64,000 nucleotides of DNA from an uncultured Bacteroidota bacterium (GTDB lineage Bacteria; Bacteroidota; Bacteroidia; Bacteroidales; WCHB1-69). Numbering within the stretch: position 1 is the stretch's first letter; the number at the start of each line of letters is the position of its first letter. The notes beneath the pieces were generated by a model that had not been told where the DNA came from, did not search any database, and was given only the letters and a program-made list of their open reading frames with translations. The stretch covers positions 6,536 to 70,535 of the forward strand of contig CADADB010000007.1 of NCBI GenBank assembly GCA_902786595.1, read 5' to 3'. This document shows, piece after piece, positions 45,301 through 52,246 of the stretch. The position numbers were made by a program, and so were the translations under genes.

Positions 45301-45541
45301 TTCCCAAAATACCAATGCCGGCCATACTGTTATAGACCACACTCAAGTTCGGTTGCACGCCCTGTGTCCCGGGCACCACCTCTATCGGTATGCTGTATGT
45401 GGCCGCGCCCATGGCAGTTACATCCGCACTACCGGGAATTGTGCCCACGGGCAAAGAAGTGTTTTGTGCATACGAAGTGGCAAATATCAGATTAATCGCC
45501 ACAAATAAACTGATTACTAATGTTTTATGTTGTGATTTCAT
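39392..45541 (-). CDS. Large secreted RHS/YD-repeat protein with polymorphic tip
   Basis: A 2049-residue protein. Start 45541 (MKSQHKTLVISLFVAINLIF) gives a clean signal peptide; the longer ORF start at 45571 would overlap the upstream gene. The N-terminus is SpvB/TcB-like (ATYSIPIEVVPGTQGVQPNL). VCBS/FG-GAP repeats such as DFNGDGLSDILEY follow, then many YD repeats and the RHS core. The tip after DPSGE is about 285 residues, with Gly/Ala-rich hydrophobic segments and QHEFGHILQ, a zinc-peptidase-like motif. RHS shells encapsulate toxic tips in many bacteria. No T9SS CTD is visible in it. Confidence 0.93.
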   Translation of the reverse strand: MKSQHKTLVISLFVAINLIFATSYAQNTSLPVGTIPGSADVTAMGAATYSIPIEVVPGTQGVQPNLSVVYNSMAGIGILGSQWDLGGLSAITRVGQNKFLDSRSSSVMMDNTDRFALDGNRLVCINGAMYGYPGVEHLPEFEDFSKIIPYGSIENGPAWFKVYRDDGSVVEYGNSADSRQMLGTKVYSWYINKITDINGNYMTFTYGGSGGEIWIDHIDYTGNSAASLSPYARVSFTYDIYPYLTSDFVAGYEIVHSHLLRKITVQYKNGSSYEMVRQYQFTYSNESPKRLTKVQLMASDSSALNPTRVEWTTLTYGTPTTSQLSVPNMVFDEGTAHFALDFNGDGLSDILEYNNSKRRVLINANNSFQELFADNQSHNQHIFSVIPADLVGDGYSEVITTYYNSSDRELSVTALVSSQNEVTLLQLSNVDSVKTVLAGDFYGDGTHQLLICYNQDNVLLYRINRQTEITIDHSTGKFDLLDYDGDGQLEFALVKNNTMSVYKYNPTTEHIECICSDYHFYKKPLSFGDFNGDGISDYIYFNSFNNYGCALGNGNGFFEQIPLSRQLTNDTLSPILLDVNNDGFSDILTFRKTSNGSLKLFVYLGKGYYNDSVQLFFNQSWASSNYPYVMPRKSIYGNPVPDLFNLVIGNFNSDKRLDFLVAWQYDVNSQLTLYEFNENKTNRYATKITQGDSSYVQWHYQDIQGYYYQYASFIKPLPYYFDVVKTMRASGDRPSRESVYHYQFKNPQYSFRRHSVLGFSTITQVDSVRNASDTVHLANLQSNGLWQDVLMPVKKRVRIGYNITQDVTYSPSILVLAQNRRIPLIYRSVSHDNLSLTSVTQQNTVNSDGRLVGTSTITKDINATGFLTKDSVQYHFSTINLSNGGFTTHTDSIVSYSFFGNSTDFFTKKQSFTYYSNGRMLSSSTLCDGVTNTVTYNTYDGFGNVKSETASATGCESRSVSRFFDITGRFCVTEFNAMNHVASVVSDPRTGLVLNATDANLLTTAYSYDAFGKLTAVRHPDGNTDTIRYGWYTGDEIPYAKYYTITHVPGRTFDTEQYYDLLGRNICTRENGFYTDTRYNVKGWVEKVSKPYIRNTPDNQKIWHIYSYDSYGRVDSEYDTYLNLSYSRSGRITTITDNLRQVSSSKTTDAAGRVIQTSDQGGQIQYSYTPGVLNGKTVLNTTVTFGGNTITTVSDQRGNRIRLQDPDAGVTTYEYNAFGEMVKQVDARRDTLKLSYDKLGRVTHKQYIDSLGVIKNMQYYYDQHNNHNKGKGRLYRITINGTNAEQYTYDTLSRLTQHIRYIDNTPYVESYAYNTYGQLATLTYPDGFTLDYSYTGKGRLSEIVRHDNNKHIYKAYSYNTYGQPTKCGYGNATATEYEYNPAGLLTHIKTGLKNYGMTPIIHDSLVPLSQLIEPNGTNGVNGLPDLTDPIEQPFSVDSTIQNFHYTYDNMGRLTQRTQKNSQFETFQYDNMDRLTSFTQGTLNGSSQTFTTTYDSQGNILSNTFAGTYRYDSDKPHAVTKVTPSTNFPNAISAADCLTEYNVFNQPTRIAEGDAEILLEYGADNQRVKAVFKRNGQVERTRYYISANYEKEVEAGGVTTHYNYVYGATGLAAICVRRNGVDSMYYVYPDRLGSYTHITNANKQVIRNLHFDPWGNVKNDANWKMFDTTALSGDLAGTFRFSRGFTGHEHYADLKIINMNGRLYDPVIARFFSPDNFVQVPDFTQSYNRYSYCLNNPLQYTDPSGEFWHLIVGAAIGGFLNVVLNANNIENCWQGLAYFGIGAVAGALSAGIGAGISTAFAGGSFIAGFTGTTAGVSATGFLSGAASGAASGFIGSFITSSGNSWISGNSFSKGLINGITQGGIGIFIGSLTGGIIGGIDALYKGTNFWTGTASFDLSDNYGAIGKPIGEKTVTGKYVGKFEGVNLYEANIPEGSAATLPGRGIILSKGQYSMDSRSLYTKQLLQHEFGHILQARKVGLVAYYSIIAKESFISASFDGINGWSHDLFWTETWANYLSQNYFGANSLINSWPSQNISWFNYLRLLSANIIH

Positions 45542-45549
45542 AATGTTGG

Positions 45550-46002
45550 TTATTGTTTGATGATTTTCCATGTGTCTGTTTGCCCATCCAATGTAAGTGT
45601 AAGCAGATACACCCCATTTTCGTATCGCGACAAGTCAAGGGTGAAAATTGAGATCGTTATGGTTCCGTCCAACAGTAACTTTCCAGACAAATCCGAAAGT
45701 CTGAAAAGTACTGTCTTCACAGGTTTATCGAATTGCAAGGTAACCATCCCTTTTGTCGGGTTCGGGTAAATTTTAACGTTGTTTTCTCCGATAGCCTCCT
45801 CATAATAGGGCTCTTGTTTTGAGTTTGAGACATCAGCGAAACTCGTGTCCGCCCCGGTTGCAACCGCCTGCCGCATAGTCAACGTTGTGCGTAAGATTCG
45901 GTTACCGGCGTTGTCGTAGTCGTAGGTGCGGGGAAGATTTCCTTGAGCAATGCACGCCACGGTGACAAATAAAACAAAAAAGGATAAGGTGAATTTTTGC
46001 AT
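45550..46002 (-). CDS. Small T9SS-CTD protein with a single YD motif
   Basis: A 150-residue protein. Signal peptide to about residue 19, then YDYDNAGNRILRTTLT, which is a YD-repeat-like motif, then a short acidic region and a type A T9SS sorting domain (KIYPNPTKGMVTLQFD to ENGVYLLTLTLDG). It lies 8 bp upstream of the RHS start and is likely cotranscribed. It may help deliver or dock the RHS protein, which lacks its own sorting domain. This is inference from position. Confidence 0.8.
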   Translation of the reverse strand: MQKFTLSFFVLFVTVACIAQGNLPRTYDYDNAGNRILRTTLTMRQAVATGADTSFADVSNSKQEPYYEEAIGENNVKIYPNPTKGMVTLQFDKPVKTVLFRLSDLSGKLLLDGTITISIFTLDLSRYENGVYLLTLTLDGQTDTWKIIKQ

Positions 46003-46066
46003 TGGTTCGTGTTTTGGGTGAATTATGATTGGTTATTTGTGACTTACGATTAGTTATAGGCTCATA

Positions 46067-46094
46067 GTAGAGACGCAAAATTTCGCGTCTCTAC
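46067..46094. repeat. Hairpin GTAGAGACGC / GCGTCTCTAC
   Basis: A perfect 10-bp stem with AAAATTTC loop between the lipoprotein gene and the RHS pair. A close relative lies at 52219-52246. Confidence 0.8.
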
Positions 46095-46101
46095 AGCGTT
46101 C

Positions 46102-46596
46102 CTAATTGTTACTGTACGCCGCCGTACTGCTGTAGAACAGTCCCGTGAACGTGAACTGCTGCGTGGCGGTGTCCCGATAGACCATCTGCCCGGGAATGTT
46201 CAGGAAAATGTGGCTCCCTTTCTCGTCCACGTATTCCAAGGAGCGGTCAGGCATGAGGAAGAAATTTTCTGAGGTCAGATCAAATGTGTCCGTGGTGGTG
46301 GCGGTGACGGCGGGACCTATTTGCTGAATATGGACAGATGTTGCTGTCGCGCAATAGTTGCCTTCTCCCATGCAGTCCATGTGGCATAGAGTACCATTCT
46401 CATAGACGCACCCCTTACAGTTTTTTCCGTCATGCCCGATACTCATCATAAGGATTGTCGAACCCTCTGTTTTTCCATCAGCAGGGATGTTTATCACTCG
46501 GTTAGACGACAATTCTTGTGTTGTGTGTTTGCTCTCTTTTTCACACGCGCCAAATAAAACGGTGGCAAGTAGTGTAAATGTTAATACTTTTTTCAT
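46102..46596 (-). CDS. Lipoprotein with Cys-rich centre
   Basis: A 164-residue lipoprotein; lipobox LFGAC with Cys about residue 18. The middle has clustered cysteines (NCKGCVYENGTLCHMDCMGE), probably disulfides or a metal site. The C-terminus is beta-rich. It is the first gene of the minus-strand operon that reaches the RHS genes unless the hairpin at 46067 stops transcription. Function unknown. Confidence 0.7.
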   Translation of the reverse strand: MKKVLTFTLLATVLFGACEKESKHTTQELSSNRVINIPADGKTEGSTILMMSIGHDGKNCKGCVYENGTLCHMDCMGEGNYCATATSVHIQQIGPAVTATTTDTFDLTSENFFLMPDRSLEYVDEKGSHIFLNIPGQMVYRDTATQQFTFTGLFYSSTAAYSNN

Positions 46597-46640
46597 TGTG
46601 TTTTGATTTTAAAATGTGTTAATTTGTTGATTTCCGACGA

Positions 46641-46648
46641 CAAAAATA
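46641..46648 (-). promoter_or_regulatory. -7 box of the lipoprotein/RHS operon
   Basis: TATTTTTG on the minus strand, 44 bp before the lipoprotein start at 46596. Three tandem palindromic repeats lie just upstream. Confidence 0.55.
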
Positions 46649-46675
46649 CAATTTGTTTGTGTTATTATAAACCCT

Positions 46676-46733
46676 CACATCTGAAATGTGAACCCACATC
46701 TGCAAAATGTGAACCTACAGTTGAACACAACCC
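46676..46733. promoter_or_regulatory. Three tandem operator-like repeats
   Basis: CACATCTGAAATGTGAACC at 46676, CACATCTGCAAAATGTGAACC at 46695 and a weaker CTACAGTTGAACACAACC at about 46715. Each holds a CACAT...ATGTG dyad and they repeat every 19-20 bp, about two helical turns. They lie upstream of the minus-strand -7 box, where an activator would bind, and in the gap shared with the LytTR gene. Confidence 0.6.
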
Positions 46734-46868
46734 CTTTTTAACGAGTGTATTTTGCTGATAATCTACACACTGCAAAGTGTTGTTGTTATTTTATTGCGTG
46801 AGGGGATAAGCGGATGTTTGTGAAGGGATAAATATGTTTTTCTAGGATAGGCATGTCGGAAAAATGAT

Positions 46869-46876
46869 TATCTTTG
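46869..46876 (+). promoter_or_regulatory. -7 box deciding the LytTR gene start
   Basis: TATCTTTG lies within the first codons of the longer frame from 46864, so translation should start at the ATG at 46900. Confidence 0.65.
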
Positions 46877-46899
46877 CCACCAGATTCAATCACAATATT

Positions 46900-47997
46900 A
46901 TGAAACACCTTAACACAATTGTCATCATTTTGCTGAACATACTGTTTTGCTTCGGCTTGCTTTGGTTCTTTACCCGTAACGCTTTCTTGCGCCCGTATGC
47001 AGGCAGTACTCTTAAAGAGGCCGTCACCGGTCTTTTGCTTTTAGGGTCTCTGTATGCCAATTATTTCCTTTTGTATCCGATACTTTATCAAAAACATTCA
47101 CACAACAGCTATTGGCTTTTAGTATTTTTCATTGCTTTGGCAACAGGATTCATAGAGTTGGCCATTGCCTATCAAAACATATCATTGTGTAATGCTGAAT
47201 TTATACAAAAATTTGGATTCTTCAGCTTCTTTTCAAAACGATTTCTTTTTATCGTTGGACGTAACCTTGCTTTCAATTTCTTTCCTTTTCTAATTTGTGA
47301 GCGGCAGCATTTCCGACAATCATGGGAAAAAGAGGTGAGGATTGTTTACCAAGATGTTCGGAAGCTTGATGTTACCGATGGTGGCAGCAATATACAATTG
47401 GTTCCCATCGAAGACATATTCTATTGTCAACAACAAAGAAACTTCACCAATATCTTTATGGTGAGTGACAAGAAATACACACGGCTTGGTTCCATGAAAC
47501 ATCTTCAACAGCTGGTCGGAGAGGGGGAATTCATCCGCATAACGACCACCTTGCTGGTGCCATTCCGACACATTGAGTCGTGTAAAGACTATACGGTAAT
47601 CATGAAAAAAATGCCTTGGGAACAAGAACCTACCACATTCAAATTGGAACCCAAAACCCAAGAAGAAGTCGCCAAAAAAGTTGTAGAAGGCATTCTGAAA
47701 TACAGAACCATCGTAAGCGGTAAAGAAATCTCAAAGAAACAAGACCCTCCAAAATCCAAACGGAAACCGACAACACCTCCGAAAGAAAAGATTAATGAAG
47801 TTCTCTTTTATATAGAAAAGCATTCAAACTGCAACTCGGCGGATATCATCGCTGAGACGAAGTTTTCTTTGAGCACCGTCGAGCGTTGCCTGTTGGAACT
47901 CAAAAAACAGGGCCTCATCGAACACTCCGGCAGCAAGAAGACCGGCGGGTATCGGGTTAAAGAAGATACGATTAAATCGACAATTTCTAATAAGTAG
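46900..47997 (+). CDS. Membrane-bound LytTR regulator with winged-helix tail
   Basis: A 365-residue regulator. Four membrane helices occupy about residues 5-135. A LytTR DNA-binding domain follows at about 160-260 (NIQLVPIEDIFYCQQQRNFT, then RIHHH-like FIRITTTLLVPFRHIE). A lysine/proline linker leads to a C-terminal winged-helix-like part (NSADIIAETKFSLSTVERCL). No response receiver is present, so it probably senses a membrane signal directly. It is divergent from the RHS operon, the natural target. Confidence 0.85.
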   Translation: MKHLNTIVIILLNILFCFGLLWFFTRNAFLRPYAGSTLKEAVTGLLLLGSLYANYFLLYPILYQKHSHNSYWLLVFFIALATGFIELAIAYQNISLCNAEFIQKFGFFSFFSKRFLFIVGRNLAFNFFPFLICERQHFRQSWEKEVRIVYQDVRKLDVTDGGSNIQLVPIEDIFYCQQQRNFTNIFMVSDKKYTRLGSMKHLQQLVGEGEFIRITTTLLVPFRHIESCKDYTVIMKKMPWEQEPTTFKLEPKTQEEVAKKVVEGILKYRTIVSGKEISKKQDPPKSKRKPTTPPKEKINEVLFYIEKHSNCNSADIIAETKFSLSTVERCLLELKKQGLIEHSGSKKTGGYRVKEDTIKSTISNK

Positions 47998-48022
47998 GGC
48001 TGTCGCAATGCGGCAGCCCTAC
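47994..48022 (+). terminator. Hairpin terminator of the LytTR gene
   Basis: GTAGGGCTG and CAGCCCTAC form a long stem beginning at the stop codon and followed by GTTTTG. It may serve both this gene and the convergent TonB receptor. Confidence 0.7.
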
Positions 48023-48059
48023 GTTTTGATATTCTTCCGACAGTGTCGGGAGACAAACG

Positions 48060-50720
48060 CTATAGCGTGTCGCCCGTCTCGCTCTCGCCCTCCTGCACCT
48101 TCTTCTCCAACTCCATCTTGCCGAAACGCAACGTGATGCCCGCCGACACATATCGGCTGTTCATCATCTTGTTGGTGCTGTTGTTCAAGAAATAAGGGTT
48201 GGTATTGACAGAACCGGAGCCGAACCGGGCACCCCAGTTGAAGATGTCCTGCACGTTGACGAAAATCGACAGTTTGCGCTTGAACAAATCGCTGCGAAGA
48301 CCGAAATTCAGCCAGTAACGCGCCTTGCGCTCACTCATCAAGCTGAGGGTCGGGGAAGTGTAGTTGCCCGCCACGGTGAACTGCAGCCAGTCGAAGGCCT
48401 TCGCCCAGAAATTCAGTCGCACGCTCCACGACCACTTGTCGCGCTGGTCGAGCTGATGCACGCCGTCGCGGTCATATTCCATCTTGTAACCATAGTCATA
48501 GACGTTGGCATAGAGCCGCAAATTGACGAAACCCGTCGGGCGGTAGGTCGCGTTCAACGAAGCACCGTAACGCCACGAAGTTCCCATATTGTAGGGCATC
48601 GAGTAACTGACCACACGGTCCAGATACTGGTCGTACTCGGAATCGGTCAGCGAGCTGATTTCGTTGGTGCTCAACCGGCCGTACATCTCCACGCCCACAT
48701 TGCCGAACTTGTTGAAATACTTCTGCCATCCGGCCTCCAAACTGTGTGTGAAGCTGCTCTTCAGCCCATTGGGATTTCCGGTGGAATAGCTGTTGTCACC
48801 ATAACGGCGGTAGCGGCTCAAGTCCTCCTCATCCGGGTGAGACATGCGCATGGAGTAGTTGAGCTTGATATTGTGCATACTTTTTGTACGGTATGTGAGA
48901 TGGATGGACGGGCGGGCGGAGAAGAACAGCGGAGCCGCCTTGTCAGCGAACGGCATGTCGCTGATATAGTCGTAGGCATCACGCAACAGCCCGACCCCCA
49001 AACCTGTGCTGAGGGTGAAACCGCCCCAGCGGTGCGTCCAGTTCACATCGGCGTTCACGTTGGTCGAGCCCCCGTTGAAATGGTACGTGCGCAGGGTGTC
49101 TATCAGCGTGCCCTCCAGGTCGTTGTAACGCTTGTAATCGTTGCTCATCTGGAAATGGCTGGTTCGCAGACCGTAACTCATCTCCCCGTTTTCGCTATAG
49201 GGCCGGTTGTAACGAGCGTCCAAATCGGCACCGTAGCGATAGCTGCGGGTGAGCAGGTAACGGTGCTCGTCCAAATCGTAATAGGTGTCATAGAACCGAT
49301 TGTACCACTGGTCGCTGGCGTTGTGCGAGAACCGCCCGTTGAGGCCGATGCGCAGGTTGTGCCCGTTCTTGTCGAACTTTTTGGTGTAATCAACCCCGGC
49401 ATGAGACATCACCGACCATCCCTGAGTCTTGCTCAAAGAGGTATCAATATACTCCAATGAGAAAGGCGGCATTGAATCCAAGTAGAAATAGGACTGATCA
49501 CGCGATGCTGCATAACGGCTGTTTGTGTTGTTGTAAAATCCGCCCGCATCGAAAGCGATCTCGCTGGTGGAGTCAATTTCGTAGTTGATGCCGAGGAAGA
49601 AGTTGGCGCTGCCATTGCGGTTGGTGTCCCGCTGGGCGACGATGCTCGACCAAGTGGTGTCGTACTCTCCGGCGATGGCCGCGTCACGGCGCTGGTAGGA
49701 GCTGGATTCCGTGGCGTTGCGACGTGCGCTGTATCGTCCTGAAAGGAACAGGTTGACGCTCAGCTTCTCCTTCGTCCACATGTAACTGACCCACGGGGAG
49801 ATGAACGGCTGGGAAGAGCCATTGACACCGAAGCTGACGAACTGGTTGCTCTTGACGTGCGCCGAAGTGACGATATTGATGACCGCCTCGGCATCGGTGG
49901 CGTATTTCGCCGACGGGTTGGTGATGGCCTCGATACGGTCCAAAGCATTGGCAGGAAGAGTCTGCAAATACGTTTTCAGATTCTCTTCCGTGAGTTTGGA
50001 AGGTTTGTCGTTGATCCAGATCTCCACGCTCGATACGCCGCGCAAGGTGATGTTGCCCTCCACATCGACCTCCACACCGGGTGCGTTCTGCAAAGCGTCC
50101 TCGGTGGTGCCGGTCTGGATGGAGGCATCCTCGCTGACGTTATAGACGAGTTTCTCGCCGTCCATGGCGTAAATCGGCTTCTCCCCCTGGATGGTCACCT
50201 CACCCAACGTGGTGGAGATCGGCATCAGCCGGATGACATCCAGATTGGTGTTGTTTTTCACTGTGAAGGGAATGTGCCGCGGGGTGTAGTTGAACGTCCA
50301 GATACGCAGAATGCACTCGCCTTGCGGGATTCCTTCGATTTCGAAATAGCCGTTGGCATTGGCTGAAGTACCCTTGATGAGCGTAGAGTCCTCGGCATCG
50401 AGCACGGCCACGTTGGCGTATGCTAACGGTGTTCCCGCGATGGAGTCGCGCAGAAGCCCCACCACTTTGAAAGTTGACCCTTCGCGTACCTTCTTCTTCG
50501 GTTTCACGGTGGGACTCTGTTGCTGTTGCTGCTGCTGGTTCCAGCCACCACGGTCGCCGCCCATCGGGGGACGGCCGGGATAACCGCCGGGAGGTCTTCC
50601 GCCGGGGTATCCGCCGCCGGGGGGTTGCGCCATTACACAAAAAGCCGACAACAGCATCACCATTGTCAGCAAAAAAACTCTACAAAACACACTCTTTTGG
50701 GGAAACTTTACAGAAGTCAT
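48060..50720 (-). CDS. TonB-dependent receptor-like outer membrane protein
   Basis: An 886-residue protein. I chose ATG 50720 (MTSVKFPQKSV), which gives a signal peptide ending VMAQ. A low-complexity Pro/Gly/Gln stretch (PGGYPGRPPMGG, then seven Q) follows, then a carboxypeptidase-regulatory-like domain (KVVGLLRDSIAGTPLAYANV), a plug-like region (EDALQNAPGVEVDVEGNITL) and a long beta-barrel of the outer_membrane_beta-barrel family. No clear TonB box. There is no SusD partner, so it is not a Sus-type glycan system. The ligand is unknown. Confidence 0.88.
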   Translation of the reverse strand: MTSVKFPQKSVFCRVFLLTMVMLLSAFCVMAQPPGGGYPGGRPPGGYPGRPPMGGDRGGWNQQQQQQQSPTVKPKKKVREGSTFKVVGLLRDSIAGTPLAYANVAVLDAEDSTLIKGTSANANGYFEIEGIPQGECILRIWTFNYTPRHIPFTVKNNTNLDVIRLMPISTTLGEVTIQGEKPIYAMDGEKLVYNVSEDASIQTGTTEDALQNAPGVEVDVEGNITLRGVSSVEIWINDKPSKLTEENLKTYLQTLPANALDRIEAITNPSAKYATDAEAVINIVTSAHVKSNQFVSFGVNGSSQPFISPWVSYMWTKEKLSVNLFLSGRYSARRNATESSSYQRRDAAIAGEYDTTWSSIVAQRDTNRNGSANFFLGINYEIDSTSEIAFDAGGFYNNTNSRYAASRDQSYFYLDSMPPFSLEYIDTSLSKTQGWSVMSHAGVDYTKKFDKNGHNLRIGLNGRFSHNASDQWYNRFYDTYYDLDEHRYLLTRSYRYGADLDARYNRPYSENGEMSYGLRTSHFQMSNDYKRYNDLEGTLIDTLRTYHFNGGSTNVNADVNWTHRWGGFTLSTGLGVGLLRDAYDYISDMPFADKAAPLFFSARPSIHLTYRTKSMHNIKLNYSMRMSHPDEEDLSRYRRYGDNSYSTGNPNGLKSSFTHSLEAGWQKYFNKFGNVGVEMYGRLSTNEISSLTDSEYDQYLDRVVSYSMPYNMGTSWRYGASLNATYRPTGFVNLRLYANVYDYGYKMEYDRDGVHQLDQRDKWSWSVRLNFWAKAFDWLQFTVAGNYTSPTLSLMSERKARYWLNFGLRSDLFKRKLSIFVNVQDIFNWGARFGSGSVNTNPYFLNNSTNKMMNSRYVSAGITLRFGKMELEKKVQEGESETGDTL

Positions 50721-50926
50721 TATTAAATCATTAAAGAAAAATTGACCAAACAATTTTTATTTAGTTTAAAATCAAGCCGCGAAAATACTATTTTTTTCAA
50801 CACTTTTGCTCGTGGTTTGCAAAGACTTTTTTATTTTCCGAAATTCCTGAATCCACTTGTTAACAAAATATGATATCCATCTATTTCTATTATGCATGCA
50901 GAATCGCAGGATTGCGCAAAAAAATG

Positions 50927-50934
50927 TACTTTTG
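50927..50934 (+). promoter_or_regulatory. -7 box of the DUF819 gene
   Basis: TACTTTTG inside the longer frame from 50870. It moves the likely start to ATG 50957. Confidence 0.65.
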
Positions 50935-50956
50935 CCGCCAAATCAAAAAATCAAAA

Positions 50957-52135
50957 ATGCCTATGGCTACAACTTTTACTCTTATCGGATACTTCATCAT
51001 CCCCATTCTCATCATCTTGATATTCAACAAGTACAGATGGGCGAGAAGCATCGGCACCGTCATTATGGCGTATGCCGTCGGTATCATCGCGGCGCTGATC
51101 GGATTCCTGCCCACGGGGTCGGAACCCGGCGCGGAAGCCCTCGAGTCGATGCAGAAGACGCTCATGAACGTCGCGGTACCCTTGGCCATCCCGCTGATGC
51201 TATTCAACTCGGATTTCAAACTGTGGACGAAGTCGCTGCCGAAGACCATGGCGGTGCTCCTCGGTGGTTTAGTCTCCATCCTAATTGCCGTCGTGTCGGG
51301 CTACTTCCTCTTCCGCAACGCCGGCATTCCGCAATTCGACCGCGTGGCGGCCATGATGACCGGCATCTATACCGGCGGCACCATGAACTTCTCCGCTTTG
51401 GGCACCATGCTCGAAGTCGATCCGTCGCTCATCACCCTGACGCTCACCTTCGAGGAGATCGCCACCTTCCCGTTCATCGTCTTCATCGTGGCTGGCGGCT
51501 ACAAATTCTTCCGCTGGCTGCTGCCCGCGAAAGAACCGGACGACACCGTGGCCGAAGACACAAAAAACGTTGATGCCGAGAGTTTCGAAAACTACCGCGG
51601 TATGCTTCAACCGAAAACCTTCGGCAAGATGATGCTCGGGTTCCTGCTCTCCCTCGGCATGTTGGCCATCGGCGCGGGTCTCTCGCTGCTCATCACCGGA
51701 AAGCTCAACGAGCTCATCGTCATCTTGACGATCACGACCCTCGCCATCATCGCCTCCTTCAGCCCGAAGGTGCGCGCCCTGCCCAAAACCTTCGAGTTAG
51801 GCATGTTCTTCATCCTGATATTCAGCGTGGTGGTGGCCTCCAAGTTCGACATCCACGCCCTCAAGGGGTCACTGCAGATCCTCTGGTTCATCCTTTTCGT
51901 GATGCTCACCTCCATCGTCCTGCACCTCATCATCTGCAAGATTTTCAAGGTGGAGGGCGACCTCTTCACCGTGGGTCACATCAGTCTGCTCTGCTCGCCT
52001 CCGTTCGTGCCGCCCATCGTGGAGGCCCTGGGTAACCGCAAAGTGCTCCTCAGCGGCATCGTCATCGGTTTGGCCGGTTACGCAGCCGGCAACTATTTGG
52101 GGGTGCTGATCGCGTGGATGCTGGGAGCGTTTTAA
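50957..52135 (+). CDS. DUF819 family membrane protein
   Basis: A 392-residue inner-membrane protein with about ten to twelve helices. The start MPMATTFTLIGYFIIPILII and a repeated GGTMNFSALGTML / SPPFVPPIVEALGN pattern in the two halves fit DUF819, a family with transporter-like internal duplication. The substrate is unknown. It ends 1 bp before a heptamer array. Confidence 0.88.
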   Translation: MPMATTFTLIGYFIIPILIILIFNKYRWARSIGTVIMAYAVGIIAALIGFLPTGSEPGAEALESMQKTLMNVAVPLAIPLMLFNSDFKLWTKSLPKTMAVLLGGLVSILIAVVSGYFLFRNAGIPQFDRVAAMMTGIYTGGTMNFSALGTMLEVDPSLITLTLTFEEIATFPFIVFIVAGGYKFFRWLLPAKEPDDTVAEDTKNVDAESFENYRGMLQPKTFGKMMLGFLLSLGMLAIGAGLSLLITGKLNELIVILTITTLAIIASFSPKVRALPKTFELGMFFILIFSVVVASKFDIHALKGSLQILWFILFVMLTSIVLHLIICKIFKVEGDLFTVGHISLLCSPPFVPPIVEALGNRKVLLSGIVIGLAGYAAGNYLGVLIAWMLGAF

Positions 52136-52170
52136 TGTAGAATGATGAATGCTGAATGATGAATTATGAA
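52136..52170. repeat. Heptamer array, TGATGAA type, 5 units
   Basis: TGTAGAA, TGATGAA, TGCTGAA, TGATGAA, TTATGAA, beginning directly after the DUF819 stop codon. Confidence 0.9.
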
Positions 52171-52171
52171 T

Positions 52172-52204
52172 AGGGCTGTCTGGTTGTGGCGGCCCTGTTT
52201 TTTG
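52172..52204 (+). terminator. Terminator after DUF819 gene
   Basis: AGGGC...GCCCT stem followed by GTTTTTTG. Placed just after the heptamer array. Confidence 0.6.
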
Positions 52205-52218
52205 TCTAAGGGACACCT

Positions 52219-52246
52219 GTAGAGACGTGCCATGGCGCGTCTCTAC
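52219..52246. repeat. Hairpin GTAGAGACG / CGTCTCTAC
   Basis: A 9-bp stem with TGCCATGGCG centre that overlaps the stop of the DUF1846 gene. Same stem sequence as at 46067-46094. Confidence 0.75.
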
